Shown here in pieces: positions 1 through 14,400 of a stretch of 64,000 bases of DNA (the stretch's first letter is position 1; every line of letters starts with the position of its first letter). Position numbers and translations under genes: made by a program. A model generated the notes under the pieces. That model was not told the DNA's origin and did not search any database. It saw only the letters and a list, made by a program, of their open reading frames with translations. Source of the DNA: Chrysomallon squamiferum (lineage: Eukaryota; Mollusca; Gastropoda; Neomphalida; Peltospiridae); NCBI GenBank assembly GCA_012295275.1, contig CM022666.1, positions 10,259,002-10,323,001 on the forward strand. The letters run 5' to 3'.

Positions 1-1691
1 TCCTGTGCTTTCTGGATCAAATTCTGACATATCAGATCTATGACCTGTACCTTATTCTCAGTTACTGTAAGGACAACATTCTGGGGTGGCAATGGAGTAT
101 GTAACTGCAGTTTGTGTCGTCGGCTCGCTCTGTCACCAGCTCGAGCTGCCCGCATTCCACTTTTAATGCTGAAGTTGAAGTAGCGATCAAAGATCAGGTT
201 TGTGTGTCCTGGCTTGCCACCTTTTTCATCACATTCCTCGTGAAGCTGTTGACAAAATCTGCCACAGTTCCTTGATTAGGCCAGTTTATAACCTAAAGGA
301 TAGCACAGCCATCCAGTATTTCTACCTCTGATTTCTCAACCAACCACTGGGACACAGTCAGCTGCAGATTCTTCTTCAGCATTGATTTCATAGTTGCAAT
401 TCTCATTTTGCCTTCATTCATCATCAAACATTGAGGTAGACACGGGTGACAGTTCATGCACAAGGACAGTTTTGATATCAATGTTTTGAGATTGTTGCAA
501 CCCTAGTACCCGCGAGTAGATGAGATTCATGTCATACACATTATTGTTCCCAACCCTTACTGCCTTTCTCTTCACTGCCATGGTCACCACCAACTTGGAT
601 AAGGATGCATTAAATCTGCCAGGCCAGCTCTTTTCAAATGACACAAGTTGACCATTCCTGTTTAAGACAACACCGAGCGCAATCTGGAGGGTTGTGAATC
701 TACCACTTATGGCATTAGTAACAATGTTTCCGATGAGAGTGGCTGGTAAGGTGTGGTCCAACTTTGTAGAAAGCTTTGATAGCAAGGATAACAAAGTCAA
801 GGGCAATGTCCATATCAACTCTGGCATGATAGTTCTTGTCATCAACTAATGATTCCTTTACATCACGGACAATCTGGTAAGCAACCTTTTCCAGTCCAAT
901 CTCAATATCATCTTCATCACTGCTCGGCACTAGTCTCAACAAACTGGATGCTTTACTTCGAAACACGAGCAGACTAGCAACACCTGTGCCACTCAGCACA
1001 AGAAGATCCGAACCAAAGTATTCTAACAACCTGGAAACTGAGGTTCGGCGGCTAATGTCTCTTCCACCATTGGACTGGTATAGGTCGTATAATTCGATGG
1101 AATTCCACACTCGCGATGATTCTGCTCTCACTGCACTGACTGTCGTTTCAAAAGCCACATCCACCTCCTTTTGGCTACTACTAGATGCTGCTGAAGCTGA
1201 CTTCACTGACCGAGGTGAACAAAACTTCTTGTAAGAGTCTGTGTGGTATCTACCATTTGCTGCATGCAGATCACTCACTGCCCCAGCCAAACGTGTCTCT
1301 ACCTCGCGTCCCCAGTCATTGTGATGAGATCTACAGACATCTAGAAGGGTTTCCTTAAAAGTCTTTCTCCCCTCACCACGGTCCACTGTCCTACAAAGAA
1401 CAAACCTGCGCCAACGCTATGGTGGCATTCCTCACCGCAGAAAAGGCAATGTTGCCTGAAGTTGAAGGTTGTCGATCCGGACCGACACAGACGTTTTCCT
1501 GCAGATGATACTTCAGAACCTTTTGATGCGCTCAGTTTATTCAAGTGTCTCTTGATGTGAGATTTGGATGTATATGTGGATACACAATCTCTATGACAAA
1601 GCACCTCTAAATCTTTGTCTGCCAACAGTCTAGTTTCAAGATCTTCATGGAGATTATCAAATGTTTGAAAAGTAATTGAATGATCTTTCAT
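1..1691 (-). pseudogene. Decayed transposon-like multi-frame ORF (uncharacterised repeated family)
   Basis: Read on the minus strand from an ATG at 1691, a single protein can be followed through several frames to the left edge. Pieces lie at about 1341-1691, 715-1386, 414-845 and 293-481, then continue to base 1. The first part has a Cys/His-rich stretch (CLFCGEEC, later a conserved NGRYHTDSYKKF). The middle has GNIVTNAISGRFTTLQIALG and VLVHELSPVSTSMFDDEGK. The end has LIFDRYFNFS and NVVLTVTENKVQ. From memory, these motifs belong to a large, unnamed protein family repeated many times in fish and invertebrate genomes; I do not know a function. Frame changes and an in-frame TAG (about 293) show that this copy is dead. 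Its first codons overlap repeat R1, which suggests it is the coding part of a transposon. Left end outside the window. Confidence 0.6.
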
Positions 1692-2304
1692 TTGATCCCA
1701 TGAACATAGGTTTTATTTTCAGCCAGTTTTTGTCAAAATTGGTTTGAAGGCATGAAAAAGTACGTTTTTGGACACAACTTTTGATATAAGCAATTGCCAG
1801 CGACGACAAGCACACGGTTAGAAAGATTGAACTTTGACCCTCCTAGCTGTGCTAAAAATAATATTGAAGCCATTTTGGCGAAAAACAAGCCAGGCATATG
1901 TAGAGAGCCCCTATTTTAGGACTTTTTACTCCACACTGTTAATTGCTGACCACGGGTGCCGAAGTGCCTGTACCCCCATCGCATTCAACACTCTTGTACA
2001 AAGAACTGATTCAACATACAACAAAAACAATACCACCATTTAAAAGAGCACATAAAGATCTTTAGTTAGATGTATTTTTTTTTAATGGTAGGTTTTATAG
2101 AAGGGATTTGTGAGTGGAGGAAAATGGATAAAATCTGAACTTTTAACGGCTTCGACCAATTATATCGGCTAGGCTGCCAGTACCTACATGTATTTGTTTT
2201 TTATGGTAGGATTTATAGAAGGGATTTGGGAGTGGAGGAAAATGGACAAAATCTTAACTTTTAACAGCTTCGACAAATTATGTCGGCTAGGCTGCTGGTA
2301 CCTA
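1661..2304. repeat. Dispersed repeat R1, copy 1 (terminal part)
   Basis: This segment is closely similar to 14819-15342 and more distantly to part of 4953-6961. It ends in GCTGGTACCTA (2294-2304), the same end as copy 3. The last about 118 bp are tandemly doubled (about 2070-2187 and 2188-2304), each unit carrying GGTAG, then GAGTGGAGGAAAATGGA, then TCGGCTAGGCTGC. The left limit lies just inside the minus-strand ORF that starts at 1691. The reading frame shared with copy 3 is explained by the DNA similarity and is not evidence of a gene. Confidence 0.75.
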
Positions 2305-2468
2305 CATTGTGGAATTATTTAATCATGTAACAAAATTTACAAAAACCCTGATATTTGGTGACTTTATGTAACAAAACTTAACAGATTTAATTTGATATTG
2401 ACTTATTATAAAACAAATTTAAATATATATAGCAGACTAATAGATTTATCTATTTGTATTTATTTTAG

Positions 2469-5400
2469 AACATCCTGATGAAGAACCGGCACACATAATG
2501 GCTGATGGCCGTTTTAATCACATTATGCAAGTGCAAGAGAGGCTCAGATTTCTAAGGTTTGTTTCTCTTGAAACATATTTTTTTTACCAATATTCATTTA
2601 TCACAAAGATGTATATTTTATCAGTAGTTTTATTTTAAATAATTCAGTAAGCAAAGAAATTGATAGGTTATATTTTTACTTTGACCAAATCCTTCATTAT
2701 TTACAGAAATGACAGTTGATTGATTACTAATCTTAACAGACTGCAAAGTATTTTCTGAGAAAAGATGTTTTAATAACTTTGAAACAAATTTGGATAATTT
2801 GTAGGAAAAAATAAATAGGAAAATTACATCAAGATCCACAAGTATAATGCTGTTCATTTTATTCACTTTTATTTATTTTTATTTTTGTTACTATTATTAT
2901 TATATATTTTTTTATATTGTACTCAGATTTCTTCTCAAAGATGGTCAGCTATGGCTCTGTGAACCACAAGCAAGACAGGTGACAAAATTAAATATTTATA
3001 GATTTCTAAGAACTGTATTGTGATTTCAAAAACCCATCTCGGTTCATTATTGTTGTAAACGGATCAAAAATGAACACCATAAATGATTTGATAACGTAAA
3101 ATTTTATAATTATTTTTTGTTTTACAAATTAATCCTTCTTTTTAATTTGCAGATCTGGCACTGTCTTGCAGAAACAGCTATCTACATTACAGACAGAGAA
3201 GCCTGTTTTAAATGGTTTGCAAAGGTGAATAGTAACAATTCAAATAAAATTTAGATGAAATGAAGAAAATAGTTATTCCACAAACATTTGTATTTTATAC
3301 ATACTAATTATTATTTATTTATGCAATTAGTTCAGATTAATTTTATTTTTAATCATTCTATTTTCAAATGCAACACATACGTGATTTGGTTTGACGCACA
3401 GTTTAAGTTTTAATTTCAGCTAATGGGTGAAGAACCAGATCTTGATCCAGATATAACAAGAGACTTCTTTGAGCGAAACATTTTACAGCTTGATCCATCT
3501 TTACTTACAGAAAATGGCATGAAGTATGTAATAATTATAATAGACTTTTTTGAAATGCAATATGAAGGTTAAGAATATAATCATTAAATAACAAGGCTAA
3601 AATATTTTCATAGATGGTTATTTTTTATAGTAATAAATAGTGGTGTTTTTTCTCTGCAGGGATTTTGTTCATTATGTCTTTTTTAATCCAATATATTTCT
3701 GATTTTTCTTAATGATGAAAGATGACATTTTTTATTTATTTTTCTATTTATACTTCTATTCTCAGTAAATATTATTTTATTATAGAAATTAAGTGTTTAA
3801 AAGTTTTTATAGCATGAAGAACAGTTAAAATTCTTGATTCACCAAAAATATAGAGACATAAAGTACATTCATTAATATAAAACTGATTCTTTATAATTAC
3901 AAACAGTGTTTCATTAACCTAAAATTTATCTTGCTTCAGCTGTTTTGAAAGATTTTTCAAGCAGGTCAACTTAAAAGAAAGTAAACTGATAACTAAACGA
4001 CGTGGTGGTTACATGATGGATGACCTTGAACTTATTGGTCTTGATTATATGTGGCGAGTAAGTGAAACCCTTCAAAATCATTGATATCAGTTTTACTGTA
4101 TAATCTTTTAAACATAATTTTGGCCATATTAAAATGTTTAAGTGGCTGTTACATATGTTACAATAAAGTTTTCCAGTTTCTGATTTTTAAATTGTAAGAT
4201 AATAACAATAGAAATATATAAATTGTTTACATGATGTAGACAAATAGATGCAGAATGAAAATGAATTCATCTAACCGCATGTCAGATTGTGTGGCAGTCC
4301 CAATTATGTTTTATTTTTGTTTCAACTAGAGAAAAAGCTTTTAAAAAAATGTGTTTTACAAAATTAAATTAAAAATTTAGAACTCACTGTTTCCATCATG
4401 TGTTTCCAGGTAGTATTATGGAGCCCTGATGAAGTTGCAGAAAAAGCCATAACTTTACTGAAGGACATTTTCACCAACCTTGGTCCTCGACTGCAACAAA
4501 ATCAAGTAGAAATTCATGAAGATTTTATTCAGTCATGCATAGACAGACTAAAAGCTCCATTTGACACTGTAACTGTGTTAGAAAAGGATCGTGATAGCAA
4601 TAATAGAGTGATGCAAGAATCAATTCGCATGGTTCGGATATTAACAGTGCTTCGCGAATATATTGCTGAATGTGATGAAGCCTATGGTGAAGAAAGAACA
4701 ATTTTACCATTGAGCAGGTGAAGTATTTGATAGAGAAAAAGATCTTCAGTTAAATACTGTTAGATGCTGAAACCTGAAGATATTTTTATTACTGGCAGCA
4801 AAAAATCTTTTTATGAAATAATTTAGTTCTGTTACTGATTAGTCTTGGATATCTGTTGCATTTTGTAGTAAAATTAATTTACTGGTTATCAAATACTGCA
4901 GTAAATAAGCATGTGTTCTTTCGCATTCTGTTGTTACATTATAATCGTTATTTAGGTACCAGCGGCATAATTTTTTATAACTTTAATTTTATATAATATG
5001 AAATAAAATAAGTATAAAATAAAAGCTGCAGAAAGAACAAACCAAACATACAATAAATTATGACTGTCTCTATTGGTTTAAAAGATACGTGGAAGTCACT
5101 TCCATAGGTAATGGGCAAATTGAAGAAAGAGCTACTTTGGCCAATTGTAGTTTGAATAATAAATGATATAAAAGACTTTCAGTTAACAAGCTACTGGGAC
5201 CATGTGGTTAAATGAGCTTAATTTTTTGCAGAGTCGTAAGTACCTGTATGTTCACAATAACATGTTGAACATGCCATATTTGTCAATATGAAAGGTGGCA
5301 GAATGTCCCTAAAATGACTAAAACCTGCAAACAGTCTCTGTCGTTTCAGTTTTTGCCTCATTTGAAAAATTCCACTGGTGTTGTGAACAATTTGTCATGA

Positions 5401-8400
5401 TCTTTCAAATCACATACTAGAGTCTAACATTTTCAGTAAAAAAAATGATTTTCCTCCAAGCCCATACAAAAATTAGTTTCAGCAAGAATTAATTAGAATT
5501 TAACATTTATTTGTTGTTGTTTATAGTTTGAAGAGCAGCAGATCTACCTTTGTTGCTGTCACTGAAAGAATTTAAAAAAAAAAATTTAATTTTTTTTTTA
5601 ATTTGATTATTTTTGTTTTATTATTCTCTTTTTTCTTCTTTTTTTGTAATTTAACATATGTTTGAACCTCAGATGCATTTTAGATAGATAGATAGATAGA
5701 TAGATATAATATACAATACATACACATTTTATGTTCAACTATAATCCTTTGCAGTATGTAAATTCAGCTAATCCTTGGAGTCTACTATCATCTACCTATC
5801 ATCTAACCACTGTTGATATTTTCTCTGATGGAGCTAATCAAAACTCGAAGCAAAAATACTCTGTTTTAAAACTGATCAATTTATTATTTTATCATATTAA
5901 AAACTGGATTAGTTTTTTGTTCAGCATTCTGTCAATACCTCTGGTTCTTGGAATCACAGAATACCTTGTACTGTGGTGTAGTATAGTTTATGTTTACTAT
6001 TTGTAATTTCCAATTATTGCAAACAATTGCCTGTCTTAGAATGGAAGAGATAATAATTGGCAAAACACAATTTTAATGTATTCATATTATAAACAGTAAA
6101 AGTCGGAACAATCTACAATTTATTAAAAATATAAATATATAAATATAATCATTTTAAACAGCACCTGTGGTTTCTTCTTGTACATAAAATAACAGGCAGT
6201 TTGGCCCAGTAGGAAATCAGAATATATGGCAGTTTTGCTATGCACATACTATTCATATTATACATACACTAAAAATCAGAACATTGAAGAAAAACATGCC
6301 AGCTAAAAATTATTAAAAATATAAAAATAAATAACTATAATCATTTTAAACAGTGCCAATCCTTTCTACTTGCATATATAATCTATGGTAGTTTGACCCA
6401 GTAAGAAACAGAATTTACGTTGATTTCACTACGCATGTGTTAACGTTCAAATGCAGAGCTGTTCTACATCAAAGATGTCAACGTTGCACATTTTTGTAAG
6501 CTAATTGATTATTAGGTTGTAGGGTTCCTTACAGCCAATTTTTGAAAAATTTGGTTTGAAGGCAAGCAAAAATACATTTTTGAACACAACATTTGGTATA
6601 AGCTCCTGCCAATGACAACACAAGCATTGTTAGAAAGATCGAACTCAGCCAGGAAGGCTATAGTAAAAATAACACTGATGCGACTTTTGCATAGTTAAGC
6701 CAGGCATTTGTAGAGAGTCACTGGCCAACTATGGGTGGCAGAGATTGTTTACCCCCACCACATTTGAAACACTCGTACAAAGGACTCATCTAACACACGA
6801 CAGAAAAGACTATCATTTAAAAAATAATAATTGTCTTTATTTCCATAAATTTGTTTTTTTTAATATTAGTTTTATAGAAGGAATTTGGGAGTGGAGGAAA
6901 ATGGACAAAATTTCACTTTTAATAGCTTTGTTCAATTATGTTAGTAGGCTGCCAGTACCTTCATTATTAAACAACAATTTTCATTCAGTTTAATTTCTTA
7001 GAAATATATAAAATTGTAAACTGTCATGCAGAAAGTAACGGAAACAGAATGTATGATAGTACATGAGTATTTTGCAGCATAAATAATTGGATTTAGAGGT
7101 TTGTTTCTGTAGATTTGCAGTTAAAGGAGCATATGGTTTATTAATAGCTTTAAAAAATAAAATAACTGCATCATTTTCTCAAACTATAATATTAACTTAG
7201 GGATTGAAACCTTTTTTTTTTTTGTAATTTCTTTCATCACAATTAGATCTTTTCCTTTTCCAGAGCCTGTCGAGGGAAACTTGTTACATTAAAAGTGAGA
7301 TTTCCTAACCAGGGGAGGCAAGTGGATGATCTTGAAATCTGGTCACATACAAATGATACTGTTGGTGCATTAAGGCGTCAGATTTTACAGAGAGTGAAAG
7401 CAAATGCAAACAATATTAAAGTGGACCTGTATGTAAATGGAGAACAGTTAGATTCTAGTGAAGATAAAAAACTTATTTCTCAGATACCATTGAGAGATAA
7501 GATGGTAAGTTTTGCTTATTAAACTTTTAAAATACTAGCAAATACAGTATTAATACGTATTGGTCTCATATGGACCTTACTCATGGTAATTTGATTATAA
7601 TACTAATAATAATTACTCATCAGGAAAGAATACTAGGAGAATGCCTTAAACTTGTGGGGATGTTATTTGTTTTTATTTTTTAAATTGTTCCAGTTTGAAA
7701 GTATTATCTTTAGAAGTAGGAAAGAAAAATCCTCTCTTTTGTTTTTACTTTTCTCTGAACTATAACAATTTAACCAAGAACTGATTTTATCCCAGACGAT
7801 TACAGCAAAGCTTGTTCAAGTCGGCAGTAATATGCCATCAAGTCCAGACAGTAGTTCTGATAGCTCAGCTGGCTCTCCACACCATACAGAAGATGGACCA
7901 AATGTGGAAGCAGAAAACTGTTTGCCAGGAGTTGTAAGTGTTATTAATAAGATAACTATTTTCCTTAATCTGCCAAGAATTAAATTTATAATATTTGTAA
8001 CTTCTTAAATTGTTTAATATGAAGAAGAAATCAAATAAAACTTGCATTATATTGACTGCATTTTTGTTATTTAAAAGAAATTAGTATCTGTATCAGTAAA
8101 ATTAAATGGAATTTTAAAAGGAATGTATTTTTAAGTTCTTAATTTTTTTTGTTTTTTTTTCTTGGTACACTGGTTGATAAATAAATACTTCATTACCTAC
8201 TGAAAAGACAATTTTACATATTATTTTCTCACAACACACTTTTTTCTTTTCTTTTTTCTTTTTTGTATGTGTGTAGCTTATGTCTCAGACTGCACAGTAT
8301 GCACAGTTCCTGTTCCAGTTGTCAGATCTTGGATGTCAGCTTCAGGTGCCAAAATTACGTGACACTGCACGTGCCGTTCTCAAACTGATGCCTATGGGTA

Positions 8401-11400
8401 AGATTTTAGCATAACCATATTGTGGATCATTACAGTTTGACCTTAGTTGTTCACATTTAATCTTTCATATTGTTTATAATTGTAGTAAATTTATTCATAC
8501 TGAATTACTTAAAAGAATGGTAGTAGGAATTTCTTTTTCTCTAAATTAATGTTCAAGGAGCTAGTAAATAAAAAGTTAATTTATAACTAATTTTTGATTT
8601 GACATATATGCATTAAAAGGGTCAGGCAATTCTTCAGAACAGAATATAAGTAAAAATTAAATGATAACAAATGTTATATAAAAAATTATTTTGAACAAAA
8701 TAAATGGCAAATAATAAGAGATAAAAATAATGACAAAGAAATTATATTTTCTCAATAACAGATGTGCATACCATACAGAAATTTAGAAAAGTCTGTTTAG
8801 AACCTGTAAAAACAGAAGGAGTGTCACCAAATCTGGAAGCAATGTTCTTCAACACATCAGCAACACAAGTTTTATATAATGTTGAGGTACATTTTTAGGG
8901 TTTATTTAATTTAAAATTTATGAACATTCACAAATTTATAAAGTTTGTTGCTTTATGAATTAGTATTATTTTGGTAATTATTCATTGAAGTTGTGACAAC
9001 ACAGAGCATCAATGAGTAAAAGCTAAACAGTGTATTTAAACACTTGAACTTTTAACAAACCCTTTTTGTACTATTAACTGAATTTGAAATTTTATATTCT
9101 AGGTGGCATATTGTTTGTTAATGCCTGCTTCAGACCCATTGTCTGAAGAAGCTTTTGAATTCCAGGTAAGTAATTGTTTGTCAAATTTATAATTTTATTA
9201 TTACAGAAAAATATAAACTTCTACACGTTTAATCAAGTAAAGCTGACAAAAACTTTATTTGTTGAAATGTAAAATAGTATATTTTTAGGTCATTAATTCT
9301 GAACAATTTAACATTCATATTTTTTGTTTGATTTTTGATTTTTTAGTTTAACTTTGTACGAAGTGGTGGTGTGCAGTTAGCCTTGAATATGTTAACAAAA
9401 AACAATTTCTTACCAAGTGCTGATTTGCCAACAAGAAGGTAATTACTTAAAAAAATTAAAGGATATTATTAATAATAAATTAGCAAACCAGTGACAGAAA
9501 TGATCATTATCAATGATGGGACTTTTCCTACGTTGAAAATGTTTGTAGAAAAACAGAAAACAAATATCCTCAGTATTTGGTTTGTTAGCTATTTCTTTCT
9601 GATTCCCAAAAATAAATGAATAAAAATAAGTAAAAACTTTTTGTCACTCTTCCTTCTATTTATTTATTTTCTAATTTTTTATTCTTTCATTCATTCTTTC
9701 ATCCTTTTCTTCCATTAATTTTTTTTTTTTTAATCATGTTTACTCGGACTAATCTTGTTTTCTTTGTGAAACAGGACAGCTTATCTGACAGTTTTGAAGA
9801 TTTGTAAGCTAATGATGACAACTGTTGGTCATGCTAAAGTGCAAGTGGTTGTAGATGCATGTCATTCTGAGTCTCAAGTACATCAGGTCTCTGTTGTTGA
9901 ACACAACCAGGCAGCAGCACTTCAGCAGGCTCTCATACATATACCTAGTCCAGACTCCGAGTTTACTACCCGTAGTGTGGCACTCAGACTGGGACAGCAC
10001 CTAGGTGATAAGGTGAGATTTCCATGTTTGAGGCATCAATTTTGAATTTAATTTCCTCTATATTGACTTTAACTAAAAATATGGCACTCTCATCATTTTC
10101 TTGAAATGAATTATCAAACCCGTTAAAAATAATTTGAAGCAGGTAATTATTTAAACTTTTTTATGTTTTATAGGCAACAGGAGTGCTTCCTGATTTATCA
10201 ACAGTGAAAGCAATCCAAAAAATAGCATGGGCTGCAAGCAGTTGCTCACTGCATTTAGTACATGCATCAAATGAAGAAATACACAGAGCTCATGAAAAGG
10301 TGAGAGCACAGCGTATAATACAATAAAAGGTGTCTGTTGATGTTACAGCAATTAAGCTATAATTCACTGTTTATATGAAGTGTTAAGACCTCAGTGTAAA
10401 TTAATATTGATAGGACTGCATTCAGTATATATAGCTTTACTAACGTGAAACGTGAAGAGATATTTATGTTTAAAAAGTTTTTTTTTTTTTTTTTAATAAG
10501 GTGGGGGTGTTTTAGTTTGTTAAATCACTAATATTTAAAATAACATTTGTCTATTGCAGCCCAAAGAAGGCATTCATACTGACATGGAAGATATCAGTGT
10601 TGCCAGGGAGGCCATGGAGGTTCTAACGGTATGTCTTGCTTTGTACCCCTCTGCATTAGAAGCTCTTCACAAGGACAAAGCTTGGCAGTGTTTCATCATA
10701 GATCTGCTACTACTTTGTAAAAGCAGGTAAAAAAAACCTTTGTCAGTTAATGTACACATGGAGAATGTATTTCTAATACCATTTTATACCACAGACAAAA
10801 CTGCTACAAATGCAGTTCTATTTTAAGATGTTATTTTTTTTAATCTTATAAATTCTGATTATCACCTAGGACAGTGATTCCCAACCTTTTCATCAATGCA
10901 GAGCCCTATAACATTTTTTAATATCCTGCGGTGCCCCCCCCCCCCACATATTTATTTTATTTTACCAGCTAAAACAAAAAAAGACAAAACTAAAGCAACA
11001 GAAGTCCAAAAACATATATTAACATTATAACATAACTTCTTACCGTTAGTCAGTTAGTGTGAGACTTGGGCTTATTGTCCCTTGCACAGTTCTTCAATTC
11101 CAGGTCGTATTTTTGACAAACATACTCAAAGCTCTTCCTCGACCAACAGCAGACGATTTCTTGATTTGCTTTTAATGTTTGTGAGACAGGAAAAGACTTG
11201 TTCACAGAGGTACGAAGTTGAGAATTGTAATAAAATACTCAATACTTTTGCTGCAACCAAAGGAAATTCTGCTTTTATTGAAAGCCAGAACATATCAAGT
11301 GACACTTCGTTAAATTTCAGTTTCAAGCTTCAGTGAGACTGCAATTCTGTTAGTTCTTCTTCTTCTTACAGACGGAACATATTAAGTGAATTCAATGATA

Positions 11401-14400
11401 ATTCATTAAAAGGATTTCTAATCCAGTCATACAGTTCTACTGACAAAGAAGGAAAGTAGTTGTCAAGCCTATTTGACAATATTTCCAAATGCGCACCAAT
11501 TACTGCTACGACCTCCATATCAGCTGTGGCACCACGAAGTTCATATAGCAGGGGAAACATTTCAACATTTCCCCTTGAAATGTATTTTTTCCAAACTTTG
11601 AGTTTGTTCTGGAATGTAATAATTTTGTCTGTTGAAGTAAGGATGTTTTCATGTGGGCCCTGCATGCTTGTGTTCAGCGAGTTCAAATGCCGAAAAATAT
11701 CTGCTAAGTAGGCTAATTTCTGTACCCACTTTGCATCTTCAAGGCAATCAGTGAAATGTACTTTTTTATTATTTTTGAAGAAGGTCAGGAGTTCCTCTCG
11801 CATTTCTTATACCCTTGTTAGGATCTTTCCTCTTGATAACCATCTTACCTCAGAATGTAGAAGGAGAGTCACGTGGTCCTTGTGTATATTTTCACAGAGC
11901 TTTGCAAAAATGCGGGTCTTAAGAGGGTGCTGCTTTACAAAATTAATCATGTTAACAGTTACATCTAGAACTTCTTTTAAATCCTCCCCAATAGTTTGCG
12001 AACACAGAACTTTCCGGTGGATGAAACAGTGAGTCGTTATCACAGCAGGGTTTTTTTCTTTGACGAGTGTCACAAATCCTTTTATCGATCCAATCATTGC
12101 GGGAGCACCATCAGTGCAGATACCAACACACTGCATCCATGGCAAACCACAGGTTTCCAAGTAAGAGGACACCAGATTGAATATGTCTTGACCTTTAATT
12201 GTTTCTGGCAGCTCTTTGCAAAAGATAAAATTTTCCACAATTTTACCTTCGTTTTCAAATCGAACGAACGCTAATAACTGGGCCTTAACAGTTATGTCTG
12301 TTGACTCATCTACTTGGAGAGCGAAGTTTGTACATTTTAGTATTTCAGATAAACCATTTTCAATGTTGTGGGACAAGTCAGTGATACACCTACTAACAGT
12401 ATTGTCAGAAAGAGGAACTTTTGAGAATTCATCTGCAGCTTCTTGACCCAGCATGATTTTTGCCATTATTTTACAGGCAGGCAATATCAAGCTTTCAGCA
12501 ATAGTGTGGCTTTTCATTTGTTTGGCAACTAACTCGGCTATCATATAGCTTGCTTCTTGGGCTTTGTTACTAACAGTAACCTTCTTTTCAGACATCGTAT
12601 GGGCTTTACCATTGGATTTAAGAAGTCTTTGAAAGTAATCAATATCTTTATTTAACAACTGACTGATTAGCTGTGAAATGGCCCTGTAACTTGGCCGGAA
12701 ACATAGCTGCGTTAACAAGTGTTTTCCCACAAACAATGCACAATGGAAGTTGACAGTTTTGTTCTCCAGTCCATGTGAACCCAAAGGCCAAATATGTCTA
12801 TTGTAACGGCGATTTTTTTTAGTCTCACCCACTTTAGCTACCTTACTTGTACTTTGCTCTGCTAAGTGTTGCTCATCTTCACTATCTTCTTCTTCACTTG
12901 CACGTCTTCTTTTCAAATACTTCATCATCTTTCACGCGTTAAAATTTGTTTTCAAATATTGGCAGTTAGGAGGGAAGACAAAACACAACACGCACCCACT
13001 CTGCTCTATTTGCAACTAACTTATGTGCTTCTAACAACCACGTGCATCTCAATGCAAGGGGTTGGCAGTACGTCATCAGTCACAAATATTTTTGCTTCTG
13101 CGCAATACAAATGATTTACCTGAAAAGTAAAATAAACTTGTTTTTTTTATATTAGAAACTATTTACACTTTAACTAATTAAATAGTTATTTATTTATACA
13201 AATTACTATTTAAATTAGGCATGATATCCATATTATCCATGTGCATTGTACATAGTAATCATTGTAATGTTATTGTAGGTGTATTCGTTTGTTCTGTCTA
13301 TTTCATTCTGTCCATCTAACTGCCCCCAGTTTCTCCTTTTTTATTTATTAGTTATGTCATCTCTCGTGGAGCCCTTGATGATGCACCGCGGAGCACAAGG
13401 GCTCCGAGGAGCCCCATTTGGGAAACACTGACCTAGGACATATCATATTTATTGTGTTTGTATGTTGTATTTTTTAATCTGAATAATTTTATTATATTTC
13501 TTTCCAGTCGAAATATACGAATATGTGCATCTGAGCAGTTTGTTTTAATGGCCACCCGATGCAGTACAAGTCCACGACCTCTTGTTTTCTTTATTACTCT
13601 TCTTTTCACTGTCCTTTCTGTAAGTATTTAAATTTTGTTTAGTGTTTTTCAAAATTTATTTTCAATTTCAGTGAAAACAGTATCTAGTCTTACATCTTGT
13701 TGTAAATATTTATATCATCAAAACTGAGAAGGAACAAAATCTATTCATGTAAACAGGAATAATATTTTTTTCAGACTGAGAAAATAAAGACACAAACACA
13801 TCCAAAATAGTTTATAATTCTTTGGGGTTTTTTCACATTTTCAGTCCACTGCAAAAGAAAATGCCAAGCAGTCACATGACTATTTTCAGCTTCTCTGTAG
13901 GTAAGCAGCATAGAATATTACTCTTTTTAAAAATAGTAATTTATGTGGAGAAATCAAGATTAATTTGATTTTTTTCTCCCAAAATTAAATTTTAATACAG
14001 TAGGCAAATTTTTTCTGAATTTAATTTCATATAATTGCAGGTATTAATTAGGGGCAATAAAATGGATGTAATCAAGAGTCTAGAGGCAGTTAAAGACACA
14101 GGTGTTAGAATTCTGTCATTTGAAACCGACGTAAAAGAATTTTCTTAGTTTATCATCTGACCATTGTTGAAATTTTCTCCATTAGAGCTTATCAACAAGC
14201 AAAAATTATCTGTTTTAAAACTGATTTTTTATATTATAAAAAAGTGATTCATTTCTTATTCAACATTCCATCATTACCTCTGAATACATTGTTCTATTAT
14301 GTAGTATAGTTTGTTATGTTTACAATTCTTAATTCACTGTTTATTGGAAGAATTTTGAAATAAAAAAAATCGACTATTTTAGAAATGAACATAGTAATTG

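Noticed and set aside
1834-2043. Plus-strand ORF shared with 14951-15199 (both contain [13 protein letters not shown])
   Set aside because: Similarity is explained by the two R1 copies at DNA level; the start differs and copy 2 does not keep the frame.
2630-2866. Minus-strand 78-residue ORF in a USP9X intron
   Set aside because: Low-complexity, lies in AT-rich intron with no supporting signals.
11460-12446. Plus-strand ORFs over the hAT element
   Set aside because: Shadows of the minus-strand transposase.
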